Shown one piece after another: positions 21,489 through 26,622 of a stretch of DNA of 26,622 bases. Under the pieces are notes generated by a model. That model searched no databases. It was not told where the DNA came from and saw only the letters and a list, made by a program, of their open reading frames with translations. The stretch spans positions 1 through 26,622 of the forward strand of contig NZ_JZKH01000098.1 in the NCBI RefSeq assembly GCF_000961885.1, in the 5' to 3' direction. How positions within the stretch are numbered: the first letter of the stretch is position 1; every line of letters starts with the position of its first letter. The position numbers and the translations under genes were made by a program. This DNA comes from Streptomyces rubellomurinus (GTDB taxonomy: Bacteria > Actinomycetota > Actinomycetes > Streptomycetales > Streptomycetaceae).

Positions 21489-22826
21489 TCAGCCGTTCAG
21501 CAGTTCCGCGGCGATCCGGGCGCGGTGCGGCGCGAGCTCGGCGGCGATCGCCGCGGCCTCGGCGGCGTCGGTGTTCACAGCGGCCTCCCGGGCCGGGGCG
21601 GCCTCGACCAGCGCGAGCCGCAGGTGGGTCGGCGGGTGGGTGGCGTCGACGGCGGCGCGCGCCCAGGCGCTGCAGCGGCGCAGCCGCTCGTGCTCGGTCG
21701 CGGGGACGGAGGCGAGGTGCTCGCGCAGCCGCTCCCAGAGCACGTCCGGGGCCGGCGCCGCGGCGGACGCCCTCGCCGCCCGGGTCCGGACGGGCCGGCG
21801 ACCGCCCTCCGCGCGGAACCGGCCGACGGCGATGCCCGCCGAGTCGCCGAGGAGGAGCGTCGCGAGCATGCCGCGGGCCGCCTCCGTTCCGCCGGTCCGG
21901 GCGGCGAGGGCGTCCGCGCGGTACTCGGCCTGCTGGCCGGCCCGGGAGGTGAGCCGGTCGAGGAGCAGCAGCACCCGGTACAGCAGCCAGGCGACGCCGG
22001 TCATCAGCGCGCGGGCGATCACCTCGCCGATCAGGATGAACAGCGGGGAGCCGGGGCGGCGGAAGCGGCTCGGGCGGGCCAGCTCGTACCACGTGGCGAG
22101 GGTGTTGAGCGCGCTGCCGAGCAGCAGCGAGCGGCGGTGGTCGCCGTTCACGCGGTGGCCGAACTCGTGGCCGAGCAGGGCGATCCGCTGCTGCTCGTCC
22201 AGGACCTCCCAGAGCGGCAGGCCGAGGGTGAGGACGGACCGCCGGCGCAGCCCCACCAGGCCGAAGGAGGCGTTGAACGCCGCGCTGCTCCGGATGACGT
22301 CGACCGGCGCGGCGCCGACCTCGGCGGCGACCCGGTCGGCGAGGCCGTACAGGGCCGGGGCCTGGGCGCGCGCGAGCACGCCGCGGTCGCGCGGCAGCCG
22401 GCCGAGGCGCGGCCGCAGCAGCACGACCGCTCCGAGCGCCGCGGCTCCGATGCAGCGCAGCGGGGTGTTCCCGGTGACGAGCAGCCAGAGGCCCCAGCAG
22501 AACAGGGCGGTGGTGCTGAGGTGGACGAGGGCGGCGATCGAGGAGGCCAGTAGCCAGTCGCGCCGCCCGGTCGCGCCGGACCGCCCCTCGGCGAGTTCCG
22601 CGAACAGCCGGTCGGTGCGCTCGATTGCGGCCCGTTCGCGGCGGCTCGCGGTGACGGTCTCCCAGCTCGGGGCGAGGTTCCAGTCGCAGGCCGGGCACCA
22701 GGCGGTGAAGCGCGGGTCGGCGGTCAGCGGCTCGCCGCAGGAGGGGCAGGGGCCGTCGTGGACGGGCGCGGCGGCTTCGGCGCCGGGTTCGGTGGCGGCT
22801 TCGGTAGCGGGTATCTCGGTGGGCAC
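21489..22826 (-). CDS. M48-family membrane metallopeptidase with N-terminal zinc ribbon
   Basis: The product is 445 residues from GTG 22826. A zinc ribbon (Cys27, Cys30, Cys44, Cys47: CPSCG and CPACDW) opens the protein. Two hydrophobic helices follow (about 91-138). The peptidase domain has HEFGH (His220, Glu221, His224), the HExxH zinc site, with Glu301 in AEYRAD as the third ligand and Asp305 nearby. More hydrophobic helices lie between (about 261-290). This matches HtpX/Ste24-type peptidases that act on membrane or membrane-proximal proteins. A C-terminal helical region holds HPPTHLRL, typical of M48. The ribbon is an additional element that may bind substrate or partner. Confidence 0.9.
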   Translation of the reverse strand: MPTEIPATEAATEPGAEAAAPVHDGPCPSCGEPLTADPRFTAWCPACDWNLAPSWETVTASRRERAAIERTDRLFAELAEGRSGATGRRDWLLASSIAALVHLSTTALFCWGLWLLVTGNTPLRCIGAAALGAVVLLRPRLGRLPRDRGVLARAQAPALYGLADRVAAEVGAAPVDVIRSSAAFNASFGLVGLRRRSVLTLGLPLWEVLDEQQRIALLGHEFGHRVNGDHRRSLLLGSALNTLATWYELARPSRFRRPGSPLFILIGEVIARALMTGVAWLLYRVLLLLDRLTSRAGQQAEYRADALAARTGGTEAARGMLATLLLGDSAGIAVGRFRAEGGRRPVRTRAARASAAAPAPDVLWERLREHLASVPATEHERLRRCSAWARAAVDATHPPTHLRLALVEAAPAREAAVNTDAAEAAAIAAELAPHRARIAAELLNG

Positions 22827-22912
22827 GACCAGGGATGATGCCAGCGGGCGCGGACGGTGTCATCGCTTTCGCGGGCCGTCCGTCCGGGAGCGCACCCGTT
22901 CCCGGGCCGGGC

Positions 22913-22926
22913 TGGAACGCGTTCTA
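22913..22926. promoter_or_regulatory. KstR operator consensus upstream of the alcohol dehydrogenase gene
   Basis: TGGAACGCGTTCTA fits the KstR consensus TnnAACnnGTTnnA at every fixed position, with the core GAACGCGTTC a perfect palindrome. It lies 78 bp before the ATG at 23005, in the only gap between the M48 and dehydrogenase genes. A KstR-like repressor is encoded at 12292-12951. Binding is inferred. Confidence 0.6.
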
Positions 22927-23004
22927 GTCGGGGTCCGCCCGCCGTGCCAGAATCGCCCCCGACCGTCGATCCGAGGCCCCACGAACCACCCCGGGAGCAG
23001 CCCC

Positions 23005-24090
23005 ATGCGCGCAGCCGTCCTGCACAAGACCGGCCAGGACACCCTCGACGTCCGCGACGACGTCACGGCGGTCGGCTTCGGCCCGGGCGCCGTCCGGGTC
23101 CGGATGCGCGCCGCCAGTCTGTGCCACTCCGACCTGTCCGCGATGAGCGGCGTGCTGCCGCAGCCCGCGCCGTTCGTCCCCGGGCACGAGGGCGCGGGCG
23201 AGGTCGTCGAGGTCGGCGAGGGCGTCGCCGGCCTCGCGCCGGGGGACCGGGTGGTGCTCTGCTGGATGGCCCCCTGCGGCCGCTGCGCGCACTGCGAGCG
23301 GGGCCGGGGCCACCTGTGCGTCGCCAGCCTGCGGCGGCTCGGCGCGCCCGGCTTCCGGCTGGCGGCGGACGGCACGGAGGCCTCCGGGTTCTACGGGACC
23401 GGGGCCTTCGCCGAGGAGGTGGTGGTCGCCGCGGACGCCGTCATCAAGGTGCCCGCCGACCTGCCGTACGAGGCCGCCGCGCTGATCGGCTGCGGGGTGA
23501 CCACCGGCATCGGCGCGGCCGTCAACACGGCCCGGGTGGAGCCCGGCTCCTCGGTCGCGGTGATCGGCGCGGGCGGCGTCGGGGTCGCGGCCGTGCAGGG
23601 CGCGCGGGTGTGCGGGGCCGCACGGATCACCGTCGTCGACCCGGTCGTCTCGCGGCGGGAGCGGGCGCTGGCCTTCGGGGCGACCGAGGCGATCGCGCCC
23701 GAGGAGCTGAAGGCCGTCGCCAAGGGCCTGCCGGGTGGCGGCTTCGACTACGTCTTCGAGGCGGTGGGCCGCTCGGCCACCGTCCGGGCCGGCTACGACG
23801 CGGCCCGGCGCGGCGGGGCGGTGGTGGTCATCGGCGCGGGCGCGCAGGACGACCTCGCGCAGTTCACCATGGGCGAGCTGTTCTTCAACGAGAAGCGCCT
23901 GCTGCCCTCGCTGTACGGCGGGGCGCCGGTGGCGCGCACCATCGGGCTGGTCGTCGACCTGTGGCGGGCCGGGCGGATCGACCTGGCCGGCATGGTCACC
24001 CACCGGGTGGCGCTGGCGGACGTCAACGAGGCGCTCGCGCAGATGCGCAGCGGCGAGGCGCTGCGGACGGTCGTGACGCTGGGCGACTGA
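23005..24090 (+). CDS. Zinc-dependent medium-chain alcohol dehydrogenase
   Basis: The product is 361 residues from ATG 23005, with GGGAG 8 bases upstream. Catalytic-zinc ligands are Cys40 (SLCHSD), His61-Glu62 (GHEGAGEV) and the cysteine of IGCGVTTG. The structural zinc lobe has Cys91, Cys94, Cys97 and Cys105 (CGRCAHCERGRGHLC). The NAD-binding fold is seen in VAVIGAGGVGVAAVQGA, with an acidic residue (VVDPV) favouring NAD over NADP. It belongs to the class related to mycobacterial AdhE-type and NDMA-dependent dehydrogenases. It would oxidise a primary alcohol or reduce an aldehyde; the substrate is unknown. The KstR-type site upstream hints at lipid or steroid alcohol metabolism. Confidence 0.92.
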   Translation: MRAAVLHKTGQDTLDVRDDVTAVGFGPGAVRVRMRAASLCHSDLSAMSGVLPQPAPFVPGHEGAGEVVEVGEGVAGLAPGDRVVLCWMAPCGRCAHCERGRGHLCVASLRRLGAPGFRLAADGTEASGFYGTGAFAEEVVVAADAVIKVPADLPYEAAALIGCGVTTGIGAAVNTARVEPGSSVAVIGAGGVGVAAVQGARVCGAARITVVDPVVSRRERALAFGATEAIAPEELKAVAKGLPGGGFDYVFEAVGRSATVRAGYDAARRGGAVVVIGAGAQDDLAQFTMGELFFNEKRLLPSLYGGAPVARTIGLVVDLWRAGRIDLAGMVTHRVALADVNEALAQMRSGEALRTVVTLGD

Positions 24091-24142
24091 GGCCGGGCGA
24101 CTGAGGCTGGACCGCTGATGCCGGACCGCTGATGCCGGACCG
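24087..24142 (+). repeat. Four tandem 14-bp repeats containing the dehydrogenase stop codon
   Basis: CTGAGGCCGGGCGA, CTGAGGCTGGACCG and CTGATGCCGGACCG twice, then CTGACG. Each unit carries TGA, the first being the real stop. With a 14-base period these stops fall in all three frames. Confidence 0.92.
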
Positions 24143-24155
24143 CTGACGTGCGGAG

Positions 24156-24199
24156 CGCCCGAGGGCCCGCCGAGCTGTCGCTCGACGGGCCCTCGGGCG
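24156..24199. terminator. Bidirectional terminator after the dehydrogenase gene
   Basis: CGCCCGAGGGCCCG (24156-24169) and CGGGCCCTCGGGCG (24186-24199) are perfectly complementary; inside, CGAG and CTCG pair around CTGTCG. It lies between convergent genes. Confidence 0.9.
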
Positions 24200-24220
24200 T
24201 GTGGCGCTGCGGCCGGGAGG

Positions 24221-24394
24221 TCAGGCCTGGTGCGCGGCGGCGCGGTGACGGCCGTGCGGGTCGGACTCCGGGGTCTCGTCGGCGGCGGAACGGCCGCGGT
24301 GGCGGCCGTGCGACGCGGTGTCCTCCGCCGTCTTCTCGTCGGCGTCGGTCCCGGTGGTCGCGGGTCCGGTGGTGTCGGTGAGGGTGTCGGACAT
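24221..24394 (-). CDS. 57-residue His/Arg-rich peptide, unknown function
   Basis: The start is ATG 24394, chosen because GGAAGA precedes it by about 8 bases; an in-frame start further upstream lies in structured leader. The N-terminal half is acidic and Thr-rich (MSDTLTDTTGPATTGTDADE), the C-terminal half basic, with the motif HGRHR twice (SHGRHRGRS and PHGRHRAAAHQ). There is no signal peptide, cysteine or membrane helix. The split into an acidic leader-like part and a repeated basic part resembles a precursor peptide or a small nucleic-acid or metal-binding protein. It lies just downstream of an ABC exporter gene on the same strand. I cannot assign a function; that it is a real gene rests on the ribosome site and composition. 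Confidence 0.55.
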   Translation of the reverse strand: MSDTLTDTTGPATTGTDADEKTAEDTASHGRHRGRSAADETPESDPHGRHRAAAHQA

Positions 24395-24451
24395 CAGAAT
24401 CGTCTTCCGTTTTTCGGTGCGAAGGGTGCAGGTCATCGGCGCCCGGCCGGC

Positions 24452-24505
24452 GCTGTGGGGCGCGCGGCCCGGTCCCCGATCGGGCGCTCGGTACGCGCCC
24501 ACAGC
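24452..24505 (-). promoter_or_regulatory. Long imperfect hairpin between the ABC exporter and peptide genes
   Basis: GCTGTGGG...CGCG (24452-24464) pairs with CGCG...CCCACAGC (24494-24505) with one bulge, enclosing a loop that contains CCCGATCGGG. It lies in the 163-bp gap and could end the exporter transcript or fold in the peptide gene's leader. Confidence 0.5.
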
Positions 24506-24557
24506 CGGTGATCGCGGCCCTGACCCGGCCACCATAACCGCCGGGTCGGACGAGATC

Positions 24558-26333
24558 CTATCGAGATCGGGGCGCGAGCCCCGCTGTGCCTCGGGGCGCG
24601 GCGCCGACCGGTGCCGAACCGAGCCAGTGGCCGACCAACTCCCGGTAGAGCGGGGACAGCACCTGCAGATCGCCGTGCCGGGCGAGCACTCCGCGGCCGC
24701 CGTCCACCAGCAGCACCCGGTCCGCCCGCAGCGCCGAACTGATCCGGTGCGCGATCACCACGAGCGTTCCCGGGCGGGCGGCGAAGGCCCGTTCGACCCG
24801 CTCCTCGGCGGCGGCGTCCAGGTGGCAGGTCGCCTCGTCCAGTACGACCACCGGGGCCGGGGACAGGTACGTCCGCACCAGCGCCAGCAACTGGCGCTCC
24901 CCGGCGGACAGTTCACCCGGATCGCGGAGCGTGCCGGCGAGCCCGCCGAGGCGCGCCACCAGCGGCTGTGCGCCCAGCTGCGCGACGGCGGCGTGCAGTC
25001 GGGCGTCCGGGATGCCGGGGGACGGCCAGCACAGGTTCTCCCGGACCGAGCCGGGGAACACGTACGCCTCCTGCGGGAGCAGCGCCACCTGGTGCGGGCC
25101 GGCCGGCGGCGCCCCGTCGACGGTCACGGTGCCGGCGGTCGGCGCCAGCACGCCGGCCAGCAGCGCCGCCAGCGTCGACTTGCCCGCGCCGCTCGGCCCC
25201 ACCACCGCCACGTGCTCCCCGGGGCGCACCGCCGCGTCCAGCCCCTCCAACACGGGTGCGGCGGCGGGGCCGTGGGCGTAGCGGAGGGCCTGGAGGCGGA
25301 TCTCGCCTCGCGTCCCGCCGTGGCTGGGGCTGCGGCCGGGGGTTCGGGCCGGCGGGCCGTCCGGCCGGGTGGGCGGCGGCGCCGTCGTGACGGCCAGCCG
25401 GTCCAGGACCACCGCGAGGTTCAGCAGCCAGCCGCCGACCGTTCCGGCCAAGGTCCTTACCGCCGGGTCGAGTTGCTGCAGCAGGTAGGTGCTGACGCCC
25501 AGCAGCTCGCCCGGCGTCAGCGCGCCGTGCGCGAGCAGCCACGGCGCGGCCGCCAGCACGGCCAGCACCGGCAGCCGGCCGCCGAGCGCCACCACCAGTG
25601 CGCGCAGCGCCGACGCCCGGCCCAGTGCCCGGGACGCGGCGGCGCTGGCGTCGGCGGCCGCGGCCAGCGACGCGGCCACCTGCTCCCCGGCGCCCGTCGC
25701 CTGCACGTCGCGCAGCCCCTCCAGCGCGCGCCCCGCCTCCGCCGCCAGCCGCTCCTCGGCCAGGACCACCGCCCGCCGCCGCGCCACCATCGGCCGCAGC
25801 AGCCGGGCGAACAGCACCCCGGCCGCCAGCAGCGGCAGCAGGACCAGCGGCAGTACGACCGGCGCCAGCAGCCCCAACCCCACCAGAGCCGCCGCCAGGG
25901 TGACCCCGACCCCGCGCAGGGTGCGCAGCAGGGTCGCGGTCAACTGCCGTGCGGACTCCACCTGTTCGGTGAGGCGGGCGACCTCCGCCGGGTCCGCGGA
26001 CGGCCGGGCCAGCGCACTGCGCACCACCCGCTCCACCAACGCGTCCCGCAGCGGCTCCACCACGCCGGCCAGGTACGGGAAACCGGCCCGCGAGGCGTAC
26101 GCCCGGACGGCCGTCACCGCCCCGAAGCCGCCCAGCCACGCCACCCCGACCCCCGGCCGACCCGCGAGGAACCCCTCATCGACCGCGGCCGACACGAACA
26201 ACCCGGACAACAACGGTGGCAACGCCTCCACCCCGGACCACACCGCCAGCCACCCCAACGCCCCCCGGGTGACCACCAACTGCCGCCCCAACAACCGCCA
26301 CCCGGGCCCCACCCGGCGTATCCGCGAACTCAC
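24558..26333 (-). CDS. ABC exporter half-transporter (membrane domain fused to ATPase)
   Basis: The product is 591 residues from GTG 26333, with GGAGG 4 bases upstream. An N-terminal six-helix export domain (about 15-300) is followed by an ATPase domain: Walker A GPSGAGKST, Q-loop LLPQEAYVF, signature LSAGERQLLALV, Walker B VVVLDEATCHLD, H-loop AHR in VIAHRISS. This is the type that exports peptides, lipids or drugs as a dimer. No partner half-transporter is visible in the window, so it may be a homodimer or pair with one elsewhere. The acidic/aromatic LVVTRGALGWLAVW start and the Pro-rich linker between domains are unremarkable. The adjacent small peptide gene is a possible cargo. Confidence 0.88.
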   Translation of the reverse strand: MSSRIRRVGPGWRLLGRQLVVTRGALGWLAVWSGVEALPPLLSGLFVSAAVDEGFLAGRPGVGVAWLGGFGAVTAVRAYASRAGFPYLAGVVEPLRDALVERVVRSALARPSADPAEVARLTEQVESARQLTATLLRTLRGVGVTLAAALVGLGLLAPVVLPLVLLPLLAAGVLFARLLRPMVARRRAVVLAEERLAAEAGRALEGLRDVQATGAGEQVAASLAAAADASAAASRALGRASALRALVVALGGRLPVLAVLAAAPWLLAHGALTPGELLGVSTYLLQQLDPAVRTLAGTVGGWLLNLAVVLDRLAVTTAPPPTRPDGPPARTPGRSPSHGGTRGEIRLQALRYAHGPAAAPVLEGLDAAVRPGEHVAVVGPSGAGKSTLAALLAGVLAPTAGTVTVDGAPPAGPHQVALLPQEAYVFPGSVRENLCWPSPGIPDARLHAAVAQLGAQPLVARLGGLAGTLRDPGELSAGERQLLALVRTYLSPAPVVVLDEATCHLDAAAEERVERAFAARPGTLVVIAHRISSALRADRVLLVDGGRGVLARHGDLQVLSPLYRELVGHWLGSAPVGAAPRGTAGLAPRSR

Positions 26334-26622
26334 CGTTCCTCCACTCCTCACCCTGAACCCCCTGCTGCTCGCCCCGCGAGAGGTCGACCCATTCGGCTTT
26401 CCACTCCTCCGCGCGGCACGGGCGCGCACAGGGCGATCCCGGGGGAGGTGCACAGGAAGTCGATGGGGTCGACTTCCTGCGCGCGCTGATCGGTACGCGG
26501 CGCAGGGAGACCATGTGCTGCGCCGGGAAGTCGCCCTGCTCGCCGGCCCCGCGCGAGAAGTCGGCCGGGCCGACTTTCCCTGCGGGTTGAGTGCCGCTGG
26601 CCCGTGGCCTTGGCCAGGGTGC
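26334..26622. other. 289-bp right-edge region: exporter leader with hairpins, no supported gene
   Basis: No gene with a credible start and ribosome site is seen. Two strong inverted repeats are present. CAGGAAGTCGA and TCGACTTCCTG (26453-26463 and 26469-26479) are an 11-bp perfect stem with loop TGGGG. AAGTCGGCCGGGCCGACTT (26558-26576) is a perfect 9+1+9 palindrome. A further GGAAGTCG lies at 26527-26534. They may be terminators of a leftward gene beyond the window, or operators for the exporter. Confidence 0.6.

Noticed and set aside
21075..22553. Plus-strand 492-codon frame through the repeat array into the M48 gene
   Set aside because: Most of it is antisense to the M48 peptidase, with Arg/Gly/Ala-rich shadow composition.
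26176..26514. Minus-strand ORF of 112 codons at the right edge
   Set aside because: It overlaps the start of the ABC exporter in another frame and its codons follow hairpin DNA rather than normal bias.

Overview
The window is very GC-rich actinobacterial DNA. Coding third positions are almost all G or C, GTG starts are common, four-base ATGA/GTGA overlaps join genes, and I saw no TTA codon in the genes I accept. Gene content fits the Streptomycetaceae (Streptomyces or Kitasatospora): MarR, LysR and TetR regulators, proline-rich membrane proteins, ECF transport genes and a long-leadered small peptide gene. I find 24 protein-coding genes, no rRNA, tRNA, CRISPR array or insertion sequence, and an unusual number of short tandem repeats between genes.

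Left part (1-5698). A zinc-ribbon membrane protein runs off the left edge. A marR gene is divergent from a cupin gene, with a palindromic operator between them. An ABM-fold monooxygenase-like gene converges on a LysR gene, which is itself divergent from a 14-helix MFS exporter and a 4-helix membrane protein.

Central part (5699-12249, minus strand). This is a vitamin B12 acquisition locus. A cobalamin riboswitch (about 12060-12205) precedes a secreted, membrane-anchored alpha/alpha-toroid protein. Next come a second secreted, anchored protein, then an ECF transporter: T component, fused double ATPase and S component, the last three joined by 4-bp overlaps. The toroid protein resembles the cobalamin-binding domain of animal intrinsic factor and transcobalamin. 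The two long gaps in this cluster hold a decayed copy of the ecfT 5' end and a ~130-bp tandem repeat.

Next (12292-16458). A KstR-like TetR repressor is divergent from a plus-strand set: GT4 glycosyltransferase, SAM methyltransferase and a cytosolic toroid protein. These look like a small glycan or glycolipid pathway. A strong 22-bp hairpin ends it.

Right part (16549-26622). This holds a DUF5336-like membrane protein, an N-acetylmuramoyl-L-alanine amidase paired with a proline-rich anchored protein, a SAM methyltransferase, a 0.5-kb tandem repeat array, a zinc-ribbon M48 metallopeptidase, a zinc alcohol dehydrogenase, a 57-residue His/Arg-rich peptide and a half-size ABC exporter. The alcohol dehydrogenase is preceded by a sequence matching the KstR operator consensus, which may link it to the kstR gene about 10 kb away. 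The right edge carries closely spaced hairpins sharing a GAAGTCG core.
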